Positions 1 through 6,543 of a stretch of DNA of 6,557 nucleotides are shown here, in pieces. Position 1 is the first letter of the stretch; each line of letters starts with the position of its first letter. The stretch is from Acidobacteriaceae bacterium (GTDB taxonomy: Bacteria; Acidobacteriota; Terriglobia; Terriglobales; Acidobacteriaceae), in NCBI GenBank assembly GCA_027364815.1, contig DAHXOQ010000162.1, positions 1-6,557 of the forward strand. The letters run 5' to 3'. A program made the translations under genes and the position numbers. Below the pieces are notes generated by a model, which was given only the letters and a program-made list of their open reading frames with translations, made no database searches and was not told the origin of the DNA.

Positions 1-465
1 GCCTTCAGAGGGGAAGGGGATATGCATGTGGCCGTTCCACGCCAGTATGCCTTCGCCGAGTCCGGTTCCGGCAGCGATCAGCGCGCGGTTGCCGATCTGG
101 CTGGGGTCGCCTTCAGAGAGATGGTAGATTTGTTCGGGGGCGAGTTCGGCGATGCCGTAGCCGTTGGCTTCAAGATCGTTGATGAGGTAAACGTGCGGGA
201 TGTTGAGGCTTTTGGTGAGCTCAAAGGAATCGAGAGTCCACGGAAGATTCGTCAGTCGCAGCCGCCCGTCGCGCACCGGCCCAGGCACACCGAAGCACGC
301 GGTGGCAACTTTGTGATCGCCGAGGAAGGCGTGCACAATTTCCTCGATGCCGGAGAAATCTTTGGCGGGGAATTTTTCTTCGCGCGTGTGGTGGAGCTGC
401 CCGTGGGAGAAGTCGTAGAGTGCGAGGTGGACTTTGGTGCCGCCGATATCGCCTGCAAGAATCAT
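1..465 (-). CDS. glk: Glucokinase, N-terminal 155 residues (truncated by window edge)
   Basis: Cytoplasmic kinase that phosphorylates glucose to glucose-6-phosphate with ATP. The frame is open from the ATG at 465 to the left edge with no stop, so the C-terminal half is outside the window; E. coli-type glucokinases are usually about 320-350 residues. Seen in the translation: the N-terminal phosphate-binding loop AGDIGGTK (residues 4-11), CFGVPGPV (57-64), LTNLPW (71-76), LINDLEANGYG with the likely catalytic Asp97, and the second phosphate loop AAGTGLGEG (131-139). The visible part ends in PSEG, where the family's EGGH sugar-binding motif begins. This pattern fits the Glk family (PF02685) rather than ROK repressor/kinases. 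The ribosome-binding site GAGGAA (469-474) overlaps the stop codon of pgl, leaving a 7-bp gap, so translation is probably coupled to pgl. No damage is seen; the truncation is only the window edge. Confidence 0.93.
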   Translation of the reverse strand, partial: MILAGDIGGTKVHLALYDFSHGQLHHTREEKFPAKDFSGIEEIVHAFLGDHKVATACFGVPGPVRDGRLRLTNLPWTLDSFELTKSLNIPHVYLINDLEANGYGIAELAPEQIYHLSEGDPSQIGNRALIAAGTGLGEGILAWNGHMHIPFPSEG

Positions 466-472
466 GAGTTCC

Positions 473-1267
473 TCACGAAATTAGCCTGCCGCGATTTTGC
501 TCATTGGGAGCGGGGAGGAGCGCTGCGGCGGCTTGGTCCAAAAGTACTGTCAGTATACCGCTGGATGGGCGGATGAGCTGGCTGGGGAGTAGATCAGGTT
601 TGCGCGCGCCTTGCCAGACATTTGAGACGGCAGGAGCTTTGGCCGCACCTGAGATGAGGAAGAAAACCGTGCGCGCCTGGTTGATAACGGGCCACGTCAG
701 CGTGATGCGGGTGGTGGATTTTTGCGGGATGGGGTTGGCGAAGACGAGCGACGTGATGTTGTAAATGGCTTCGGTGTTAGGGAAGATACTGGCCGTATGT
801 CCGTCGTCGCCCATGCCCAGCATGACGAGGTCGAAGGTGGGAGTTTCAGCGCCCTCCAGACGGAAAGAATTTCTCAGCTCTGATTCGTATCTTGCGGCGG
901 CAACGTCAGGCGCAAGTTCAGCTTCAATACGGTGAATTTGCGCAGGTGGTAAAGTGGTCGCGGGGAGATGGTCAAAGAGAGCCTCCTTGACCATTCTGTA
1001 ATTGCTATCCGAGTCGGTGGGAGGTACTGAACGCTCGTCGACAAAGTAGAGATCTAACCTGGACCACGGCATGCGCGCGAGGAATGGGTGAGCCGGGTCG
1101 GCGAGCAGCGCGTAAGCAGCTCGCGGAGTGCTGCCGCCGCTGATCGCGATGCGTGCGCGACCGCGAAGTGCGACGGCTGCCTGGACGGTGAAGGTGATGA
1201 ACTCGGCAGCGGCAATTGCGAGCGCGTCGGCAGTAGGGGAGATGCGGTAATCGATAGTGAGCGGCAT
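473..1267 (-). CDS. pgl: 6-phosphogluconolactonase
   Basis: Hydrolyses 6-phosphogluconolactone to 6-phosphogluconate, the second step of the oxidative pentose-phosphate pathway, in the cytoplasm. The 264-residue product is of normal length for the DevB/SOL type (about 230-270). Visible family motifs are SGGSTPR (residues 43-49, phosphate-binding loop), YFVDERSVPPTDSDSNY (74-90, the xDER motif), and GMGDDGHTASIFP (151-163, with the His of the active site), followed by the ITLTWPVINQAR strand/helix and FFLISGAAKA (202-211). The ATG at 1267 has a modest AAGG ribosome-binding site (1275-1278) seven bases upstream, and the stop is TGA. The gene lies 28 bp after the secreted-protein gene and 7 bp before glk; with glk it forms a glucose-6-phosphate module. 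I see no zwf or gnd in the window, though these often accompany pgl. It is GC-rich (44 of 60 bases in 1081-1140). Confidence 0.95.
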   Translation of the reverse strand: MPLTIDYRISPTADALAIAAAEFITFTVQAAVALRGRARIAISGGSTPRAAYALLADPAHPFLARMPWSRLDLYFVDERSVPPTDSDSNYRMVKEALFDHLPATTLPPAQIHRIEAELAPDVAAARYESELRNSFRLEGAETPTFDLVMLGMGDDGHTASIFPNTEAIYNITSLVFANPIPQKSTTRITLTWPVINQARTVFFLISGAAKAPAVSNVWQGARKPDLLPSQLIRPSSGILTVLLDQAAAALLPAPNEQNRGRLIS

Positions 1268-1295
1268 GGGTTTGCCTTAATGATAATTGCAATGG

Positions 1296-2072
1296 CTACT
1301 TTTTTACGATGCGAATCGAGCCATCCGTTTCTACTGAATAGACTCGATTTTTGCCGGCGCCAACAATTTCAGGCAGTAAAGGTTTGCGGGAAAGGACACA
1401 GAGCACATCCGTATCTTCAGGAACATCAGAGAGTACATGCGTGTGATAGCCAAAGGCATTTTTTTTGCTTAAATCGAATTCGAGTTCAAGTATGGCTTTG
1501 TGGAGTTGACGCTTCTCCATAATTTTGGATCCGTCGCCTGAGATGATGTAACGAACATCGCCACCGAGAGGCCAGATGGTGTCTTTGACTTGCGCCGGAT
1601 AGACGTAGACATAAAAATTTCCGTCGGGAGTGGGGAGGACGGAAACATTGTAGGAACGGCTTTCGCCTTGAAAGTCTGAGAGAGCAAGATCAATGGCGTG
1701 CTCCATCGCAGCAACGCTTGCTGGGGCTTCTTTGGGAAGGTCATATTTCTTGGCGGTGAATTCGCCAGTGTGATTGACTTCATCGGCTTCATAGCGTATC
1801 AGCAATTTTGTGTGGTCATCATTCCAACTGCCGAAGAGTACACTCCAGCCGTTGTCCTGCTTGATGCACACGTAATGGCTGAGGCCGAGTGTATCTGGCT
1901 TGAGTTCAAAAAATGCGTCAGTGCCGTGCCATGCGGCTTGATCGTATTCGTAGAGCAGGCGGCCGCGTTCGGTGACTCCATCGAGATAGTTTTGTAACGC
2001 TTTGCCTTTGAGTTGGGCGGAGAGTGGAGCGGAGAGTAGCAGGCAAATGAGAAGCAAGAAGCATTTTTTCAT
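1296..2072 (-). CDS. Secreted protein of unrecognised family with C-terminal GYHTH motif
   Basis: I do not recognise a named family. The 258-residue product begins with a clear Sec signal peptide: MKK, a Leu-rich core (residues 5-13), and a likely cleavage after LSA at residue 19. The mature part is soluble, mixed alpha/beta, with no further membrane segment. Notable stretches are FYVYVYPAQVKDTIWPLGGD (153-172), EKRQLHKAIL (186-195), and GYHTH (208-212) followed by an acidic run ending in DTD (220-222), then LLPEIVG (232-238) and YSVETDGSI (245-253). The order HxH, downstream Asp, then a closing beta-strand loosely resembles JAMM/MPN metalloprotease folds, but the spacing is one residue short and no matching Glu is evident, so this is only a hypothesis. 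The frame is open further up to an ATG at 2129, but that start lacks a ribosome-binding site and would bury the signal peptide. The ATG at 2072 has GGAG (2079-2082) six bases upstream. The gene follows the acyltransferase by 75 bp. Confidence 0.85.
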   Translation of the reverse strand: MKKCFLLLICLLLSAPLSAQLKGKALQNYLDGVTERGRLLYEYDQAAWHGTDAFFELKPDTLGLSHYVCIKQDNGWSVLFGSWNDDHTKLLIRYEADEVNHTGEFTAKKYDLPKEAPASVAAMEHAIDLALSDFQGESRSYNVSVLPTPDGNFYVYVYPAQVKDTIWPLGGDVRYIISGDGSKIMEKRQLHKAILELEFDLSKKNAFGYHTHVLSDVPEDTDVLCVLSRKPLLPEIVGAGKNRVYSVETDGSIRIVKK

Positions 2073-2085
2073 GGAGAACTCCATG
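2070..2085 (-). promoter_or_regulatory. Inverted repeat over the RBS and start codon of the secreted-protein gene
   Basis: CATGGAG and CTCCATG form perfect 7-base arms separated by two bases. In the transcript this could fold as a 6-bp stem with a four-base GUUC loop. The 5' arm holds part of the GGAG ribosome-binding site and the 3' arm ends with the start AUG. It could restrain translation or serve as a protein-binding palindrome. The repeat is read directly; any role is inferred. An in-frame AUG in the 5' arm (2084) is an alternative start but has no ribosome-binding site of its own. Confidence 0.4.
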
Positions 2086-2147
2086 GTTGATGTTAGAGCT
2101 TGAGGGGTAGTGTATATTGATTCGCCCATGGCTGGGGCTTAGCCGTG

Positions 2148-3263
2148 TCAATCACTCGCTTGGGAAGCTTGCGGAGGTCTAGGAGCAAACCGGGCGACGA
2201 TGAGGCGGTTAAGAGGAGTTTCCCAACGGATGTAGATGAAGTAGGAGATGAGAGCTAAGATTGCGGCAACGAGGATGGCGAGGATTGCGGAATATGCGCC
2301 AGTGAAATTGAGCAGCTTGCCCAGCCATCCAATCAGCGTCACGCCCAGGCGCTGATGGAGAAGATAGAGACTATAAGAGGCAGCGCCGATGGCGGTCAGA
2401 AGTTTGAAAGAAAGGATTCGATTGACAAATGTTAGGCGAGCCGCTGCGAGGAAGAGGAGCGGGAGTGAGATGGTGATGGCTAGTTCCGAGTAAGAGCGGT
2501 CGAGTGCGGCCTTCGCGAGCAGGCTTAGGATTGCGATGCCGAAGAGGGTAGGTCTCAGGCTCCGTTGCAGATGGTTCTCAAGCAGATAGAAAGCGATGCC
2601 GAAAAGGAACCAGGGCAGGTAATCGATAAAGAAAAGCTGGTTGAGCAGATTGTGCCCGCGTAGATGAAAGAAGCAGATAACCAGATTGGTTGCAAGTACA
2701 ATGGCGCTGAAGATGCAGAAGTTTTGGATGAATCGAACTTTGCAGGCGAAATAAATAATTGCAGCAAGAAGATAGAACCGAACCTCAACGAATAATGACC
2801 AGTATGCGCCGTCGATCCACTGGAATTGGGTTGAGTGAAAGAGCCAGTTGAAGTAGCGCGGATCCACAAAGGTGAGTGAGGGAATCAAACCGAGTGCAGA
2901 AGGCAGAAAGTAGTGTATAGGAATGGCGCGTATCAGAAGCAAGCTGATGAGGCAGCAAAGCAGCATTGAGGGCCAGAGGCGCGCAAATCTGCGAACAGCA
3001 AATTCGCGCGCGGTAGTGCATTTGTACAGAGTGAGGGTGATAACAAATCCAGAGACAATAAAAAAGAGATGCACTCCGTAGTTGCCGAAGCGGAAATAAT
3101 GCGAAAATAAATTTCCATAGGGATAGAAATTTTCTAAATGATAAGGCTGCGTCCAATCGGAAAAATAGTGATAGAGAATGACAGAAAGTATTGCAACACA
3201 CCTGAGTCCGTCGAGGTAGAGTATTCGCGGGGGATTTGGCAGCTTTGGCATACTCAGTGGCAT
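2148..3263 (-). CDS. Acyltransferase family 3 (OafA/NodX-like) integral membrane O-acyltransferase
   Basis: Inner-membrane enzyme of the acyltransferase-3 family (PF01757), which typically transfers acetyl or other acyl groups to O-antigen, exopolysaccharide, Nod factor or antibiotic sugars. The 371-residue protein has about ten hydrophobic helices and the family signatures in order: DGLRCVAILSVILYH (residues 18-32, with the conserved His32), GNYGVHLFFIVSGF (60-73), RRFARLWP (91-98), YWSLFVEVRFYLL (154-166) and GAASYSLYLLH (293-303). There is no C-terminal SGNH domain; the tail after the last helix is short (about residues 347-371). The ATG at 3263 has GAGG (3270-3273) six bases upstream, which supports this start over the Met at residue 5. 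It lies 60 bp after tolC. Its composition is AT-rich: 3001-3180 counts to about 39% GC, against 63% in 4021-4200 of tolC, hinting at a different origin. The acyl acceptor cannot be deduced; surface or secreted polysaccharide is likely. Confidence 0.93.
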   Translation of the reverse strand: MPLSMPKLPNPPRILYLDGLRCVAILSVILYHYFSDWTQPYHLENFYPYGNLFSHYFRFGNYGVHLFFIVSGFVITLTLYKCTTAREFAVRRFARLWPSMLLCCLISLLLIRAIPIHYFLPSALGLIPSLTFVDPRYFNWLFHSTQFQWIDGAYWSLFVEVRFYLLAAIIYFACKVRFIQNFCIFSAIVLATNLVICFFHLRGHNLLNQLFFIDYLPWFLFGIAFYLLENHLQRSLRPTLFGIAILSLLAKAALDRSYSELAITISLPLLFLAAARLTFVNRILSFKLLTAIGAASYSLYLLHQRLGVTLIGWLGKLLNFTGAYSAILAILVAAILALISYFIYIRWETPLNRLIVARFAPRPPQASQASD

Positions 3264-3270
3264 CTCTTAC

Positions 3271-3282
3271 CTCATCCATGAG
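3271..3282 (-). promoter_or_regulatory. Short inverted repeat touching the acyltransferase RBS
   Basis: CTCAT and ATGAG arms flank two bases immediately upstream of, and partly within, the GAGG ribosome-binding site of the acyltransferase. With 5-base arms and a 2-base centre it is short and may be fortuitous. It is listed because the following gene has a longer repeat in the same position. Confidence 0.2.
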
Positions 3283-3323
3283 CGTACACGATGAAGTTTT
3301 GCCGGCGAGATTGTAAGGGAAAA

Positions 3324-4859
3324 TTATTTGCCCAGGTACAACCGGTATTGCAGCTCAATCACGCCGGCGGAGCGGGCGAGGCCGAGCTTGACGAGGTTGT
3401 ATTGAAGCTCGGATTGAACAAGGTTCGATTGCGCTGCCGCCAATGAGGATTGGGCCTGCACTACAGGCAGGTTGGTGTCGAGGCCGGCATTGTAGCGCTC
3501 GGTTTCGTCAGAAAGAATCTGCGTGGCCAGTTCAACATTGGAGCGGGCGACTACCACGAGCTTTTGCGCTGTCTGCACATCAAGAAGAGAGGCTCTTACT
3601 TGCTGGTCGATGCGGTGCGTCAGGTCGTCGAGCTGCGAGTTGACGGCGGAGATCTGCGCAGAAGCGATGTCAACGTCACTGCGGATTTGCGCCTCGCGGA
3701 AGATCGGGAAGCTGAGCTTGCCAATGGCGGCGAAGTTTCCATGCGTGCCGACTCCGGCGACATCGGGGGCGGCGTAGTAACCGTTGAATGAGAGTGTTGG
3801 CCAACGCTGATGCTGGTATCCGGCTTTTGCGGCACGGGCTTCGTCGCGTTGAGAAAGCAGGTTGAGGTAATCCTGGCGGCTTCCATAAGCCAGTGCGCGC
3901 AGCTCTTCCGGAGTGTTGAGTGCGAGCTCGCTGTAAGGCGTCGGGTCAGTGAGTGCGATCGGCTGCGATGGCGCAAGGCCAATCTCGCGGCGCAGCAGGA
4001 TCAGGGATTTCTCGTGCGCATTCTCGGCGGCGATCACCTGCTGCTGCTGAGTTTGCCACTGCACATGGGCGCGCAGCTCATCGAGATTGGTGCCCACGCC
4101 GGCGTTGTGAAGTTCGGGAGCGTGGTCAAAAAGCAGGCGGTCGGCCTTCTCCAGTTCGCGTGCGTTCTCCAGGTCGCTTTCTGTAGCCAGCGCGCGCAGG
4201 TATGCGGTGGCCACCTGCTGCACCACTTCGCCGCGCGCGGTCATGCGGGAGTAGTGCGAGACTTTCTGCAGAGCGCTGGCAGCGTGAAAAACATCGAAGA
4301 CAGGGAAGGAGAAGAGGGTTTGCTTGAAGCTGACGGAGCCTTCGGCGACAGTGGCTTTGGTGATGAGTGAGAGGTTGGGAGGAATCGGGAAGATGGTGCC
4401 GATTTTGGCGATGAAGCCGGGAGTGAAGCCGAAGGCCTCGAGATTGAATTGATGAACTCCAATGGAAGAGTTGAGGCGAATGTCTGGCAGAAAAAGCTGT
4501 GCCGCTTCAAGGCGCTGACCATGTGAGGCTTTTTCATTGGCTTCGGCCTGCTTGAGGCCGAGGTTGAATTCAAAGCCGCGCCGGATGGCTTCGTCGAGCG
4601 AGAGGTTGATGGTCTGGTCGGTGGCTTCATGAAGTGTGATGGAGCCGTAGTAAGGGTTTTGGGCAGAACTGGGGTTGCTTGAGACGTAAGTTTGCAAAGA
4701 GAAGCGCGGAATGTTGGGAACAACGGGGCGGACGATTTCGCTGTCGGCCGGGTTGCCGGATAGCTGAGCCTGTGCTGCGGCGGAGAAGTACGCGAGCGAA
4801 AGTGCGGCTAAAAAGATGGGTAGCCGGGCGCGGGAGTAAGATTGGGGCGCGAATTTCAC
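3324..4859 (-). CDS. TolC-family outer-membrane efflux protein
   Basis: Outer-membrane/periplasmic channel that normally works as a trimer with an inner-membrane pump and a membrane-fusion protein to export drugs, metals or other molecules. The 511 residues comprise a Sec signal peptide (basic n-region to Arg12, hydrophobic core 13-27, cleavage after AQA at 31), a Pro/Ser-rich leader (32-85), then two outer-membrane-efflux repeats (PF02321), about 86-295 and 315-500. The duplication is visible in HNAGVGTNLDELRAHVQ (251-267) and YNAGLDTNLPVVQAQSSLAA (456-475), each leading into a long Ala/Gln-rich coiled-coil helix. There is no Cys after the signal peptide, so it is not a lipoprotein like OprM. 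The start is a GTG: an in-frame TAG upstream leaves no ATG, and the only RBS-like element is a weak GAGAG (4870-4874) ten bases away. The stop is TAA. No pump or adaptor gene is adjacent, so its partners must lie elsewhere. It opens the probable tolC-to-glk run. Confidence 0.93.
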   Translation of the reverse strand: MKFAPQSYSRARLPIFLAALSLAYFSAAAQAQLSGNPADSEIVRPVVPNIPRFSLQTYVSSNPSSAQNPYYGSITLHEATDQTINLSLDEAIRRGFEFNLGLKQAEANEKASHGQRLEAAQLFLPDIRLNSSIGVHQFNLEAFGFTPGFIAKIGTIFPIPPNLSLITKATVAEGSVSFKQTLFSFPVFDVFHAASALQKVSHYSRMTARGEVVQQVATAYLRALATESDLENARELEKADRLLFDHAPELHNAGVGTNLDELRAHVQWQTQQQQVIAAENAHEKSLILLRREIGLAPSQPIALTDPTPYSELALNTPEELRALAYGSRQDYLNLLSQRDEARAAKAGYQHQRWPTLSFNGYYAAPDVAGVGTHGNFAAIGKLSFPIFREAQIRSDVDIASAQISAVNSQLDDLTHRIDQQVRASLLDVQTAQKLVVVARSNVELATQILSDETERYNAGLDTNLPVVQAQSSLAAAQSNLVQSELQYNLVKLGLARSAGVIELQYRLYLGK

Positions 4860-4969
4860 TTTATCTATTCTCTCAGATGCGCGAGAGGTGAAAAAGAAGC
4901 AGAAACGCAGGAACTACGACCCATAGCTTAAACAGACCGGATGCCCCAGATCCTACCCACAGCACGCTT

Positions 4970-4998
4970 AAAAAACTCAACGTTCCCATTGCGGTCAA
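4970..4998 (-). promoter_or_regulatory. Weak candidate promoter for tolC
   Basis: On the minus strand TTGACC (4993-4998, five of six to the sigma-70 -35 consensus) is followed after 17 bases by an all-T hexamer (4970-4975), which is a poor -10 box. It lies about 110 bases upstream of the tolC GTG, in the only sizeable gap of the window. The -35 box overlaps the T-run of the putative terminator, so the assignment is tentative. Confidence 0.2.
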
Positions 4999-5015
4999 AA
5001 ATTCAACGTCAACGT
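4977..5015. repeat. Three copies of TCAACGT in the symporter-tolC intergenic region
   Basis: The heptamer TCAACGT occurs on the plus strand at 4977-4983, 5003-5009 and 5009-5015; the last two abut with one shared base. On the minus strand two of the copies are followed, after one or two bases, by T-runs. The last two copies take part in the terminator hairpin. They could be remnants of a duplicated terminator or binding sites for a regulator; the repeat itself is certain, its role is not. Confidence 0.45.
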
Positions 5016-5019
5016 TGAA
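4997..5019 (-). terminator. Probable rho-independent terminator of the symporter gene
   Basis: On the minus strand TTCAACG (5013-5019) pairs perfectly with CGTTGAA (5002-5008) across a four-base TTGA loop and is followed directly by five T (4997-5001). It starts 43 bases after the symporter stop codon. The stem is short and only moderately GC-rich (three of seven pairs), so termination may be partial. The placement between the symporter and tolC suggests separate transcription units. Confidence 0.6.
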
Positions 5020-5062
5020 AGATCGAACGCTTCAATTAACACGGATTTCAGTTCAATCGAAA

Positions 5063-6523
5063 TTATGCATCGCTGCCGTCGCCTTCAAAGCGGGCGAGCT
5101 GCTCGCGACGGGGTGGGGTGGTGAAGAGGCTGACCACAACCATGCTGAGGATCGAGGCGAAGAGTGCGGGGAAGATGGCACTGCGCTCACCAATGAATGC
5201 GGGAAGGTTGGCGTGGATCCAGAGCTGGATGGCGCTGATGTCCCAGGTGAGGGTGACGACGGTTCCGGCGGCGATAGAGGCGACGGCCCCCCATGCAGTG
5301 ACGCGTTTGGAGTAGAAGGCGGCGAGGATGACCGGGGTTAGGGCGGCTGAATAAATTGTGTAGGCGTAAAGCATTTTTGCGAGGATGCTTTCGGCATAGA
5401 GAGCTTGATAAAGAGCCCAGATGCCGAGGAGGACGACCATGAGGCGGGATACGATGAGCACGCGTTTGCTGGAGGCGTCAGGCCAGATGTAGCGGGCAAA
5501 GAGATCGTTGACCAGATTGGTTGAAGACGAGAAGAGATAGTTTGAAGCTGTCGAGATGACCTTGGCGAAGACCGCGCCAAGTAGGAGCGCGCCCATCAGA
5601 GCCGGCAGTCCGTGTCGAGCTGTGTAAGGAATGATCTCGCGCGGGTGAGCGGCGACTTCGCCGGTGGCGTAGAGAGCGGAGCCAAAGATGGCGATGGCAA
5701 CGATGAGGCTTTCCAGCAAGAGTGTACCCAGTATCCAGCCAACAACGGAGATGCGCGCGTCGCGCTCGCTTTTGGCCGAGAAAAATTTCTGATACATCAC
5801 CTGATTTCCCAGCATGAGCATCAAAGTGGGGACAAGGAATTCCATGGCCTGGGCGAAGTTGATGGTGCCAAGTAGATGGAAGTGCGATTCGGGCAGAACG
5901 GCATGCAGGCCCTGCATTGCACCGGCTTTGAAGTAAAGCATGGGTGCGGCGATAACGCAGATCACGGTCACGAGAGAACCGATGGCTACATCCATATAAG
6001 CGACCGAGGACATGCCGGCGAGCGCGGTGGTCAGGATGACGAATGCTGCGATGATCCAGGCCCCCATTTCGTGGGAGACTACGTCGGGGAAGATGAGGTG
6101 GAGAACGTCACCGCCGCCACGGAATTGGTAGCTGGTGATGGCGGTGTAAGCGAAGAGGATGGCGATGGCTCCGAGGATGCGTGCGGTCTGGTTGTAACGG
6201 GCTTCGAGGAGGTCAGGAAGGGTGAACTGGGCGAAGCGTCGGGCGCGGGGAGCGATGAAGTAGATAAGGAGGAGACCGATCCAGCCGCCGGCAGGAATCC
6301 AGAGTGCGCCGAGGCCGTTTCGGTAGGCGCTTTCAGCTCCGGCGAAGAGGGAACCTGCGCCGATCCACGAGGTGAGGAGGGTCAAAACGAGGACGAAGGC
6401 GGGCAGGGAGCGGCCGGCGACGAGGTAATCAGCCTTGTTTTTGACGAGCAGCGAGCGGTAGATGGCCACAGAGAGCAGGGCTACGACGATGACCACCAGA
6501 ACCACTACATAGAGCATAGACAT
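5063..6523 (-). CDS. Sodium:solute symporter (SSS family)
   Basis: Inner-membrane secondary transporter of the SSS family (PF00474), which couples Na+ entry to uptake of sugars, amino acids, pantothenate, proline or similar solutes. The 486 residues contain about 13 hydrophobic helices, the usual number, with an external N-terminus expected. Family signatures include ADYLVAGRSLP (residues 31-41), SWIGAGSLFAGAESAYRNGL (52-71, TM2 region), FTLPDLLEARY (100-110), and VISTASNYLFSSSTNLVNDL (322-341), where Ser324/Thr325 fall where the Na2-site hydroxyls of the LeuT-fold TM8 are expected. A short hydrophilic tail (468-486) ends the protein. The ATG at 6523 has a good GAGG ribosome-binding site (6532-6535) eight bases upstream; the next Met (residue 3) would be too far from it. 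The stop is TAA. The substrate is not readable: the nearby glk-pgl pair could suggest a sugar, but a terminator-like hairpin separates them, and overall the protein looks as much like the PanF/proline-type branch. Confidence 0.93.
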   Translation of the reverse strand: MSMLYVVVLVVIVVALLSVAIYRSLLVKNKADYLVAGRSLPAFVLVLTLLTSWIGAGSLFAGAESAYRNGLGALWIPAGGWIGLLLIYFIAPRARRFAQFTLPDLLEARYNQTARILGAIAILFAYTAITSYQFRGGGDVLHLIFPDVVSHEMGAWIIAAFVILTTALAGMSSVAYMDVAIGSLVTVICVIAAPMLYFKAGAMQGLHAVLPESHFHLLGTINFAQAMEFLVPTLMLMLGNQVMYQKFFSAKSERDARISVVGWILGTLLLESLIVAIAIFGSALYATGEVAAHPREIIPYTARHGLPALMGALLLGAVFAKVISTASNYLFSSSTNLVNDLFARYIWPDASSKRVLIVSRLMVVLLGIWALYQALYAESILAKMLYAYTIYSAALTPVILAAFYSKRVTAWGAVASIAAGTVVTLTWDISAIQLWIHANLPAFIGERSAIFPALFASILSMVVVSLFTTPPRREQLARFEGDGSDA

Positions 6524-6531
6524 GCTTTGAA

Positions 6532-6543
6532 CCTCATATAAGG
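6532..6543 (-). promoter_or_regulatory. Symporter leader with RBS inside an imperfect palindrome
   Basis: The visible leader is 34 bases. The GAGG ribosome-binding site is one end of CCTTATATGAGG (minus strand), an inverted repeat matching at 10 of 12 positions. The promoter itself is probably beyond the right edge; no -35/-10 pair can be assigned within the window. Confidence 0.25.

Noticed and set aside
22..576. Plus-strand open frame of 184 codons
   Set aside because: It lies opposite glk and the end of pgl, both of which carry clear family motifs on the other strand; it has no family features of its own.
1286..1293. ATTGCAAT palindrome between the secreted-protein gene and pgl
   Set aside because: Eight bases of AT-rich palindrome with no T-run or second copy; expected by chance and not supportable as an operator or terminator.
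2073..2129. N-terminal extension of the secreted protein to the ATG at 2129
   Set aside because: No ribosome-binding site precedes it, and it would place 19 residues ahead of a textbook signal peptide; the ATG at 2072 has GGAG at good spacing.
2785..3279. Minus-strand frame of 164 codons overlapping the acyltransferase N-terminus
   Set aside because: It is a shifted frame over the same DNA. The acyltransferase frame contains all the family signatures, and this one has none.
3810..4370. Plus-strand open frame of 186 codons
   Set aside because: It lies inside tolC on the opposite strand; the tolC reading has signal peptide and both efflux repeats, so this is an antisense shadow.
5876..6541. 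Plus-strand open frame of 221 codons opposite the symporter
   Set aside because: Its translation is rich in Asp, Glu and Gly in the way expected for the antisense of a hydrophobic membrane gene in GC-rich DNA. It has no recognisable domain, and the minus-strand symporter is unambiguous.
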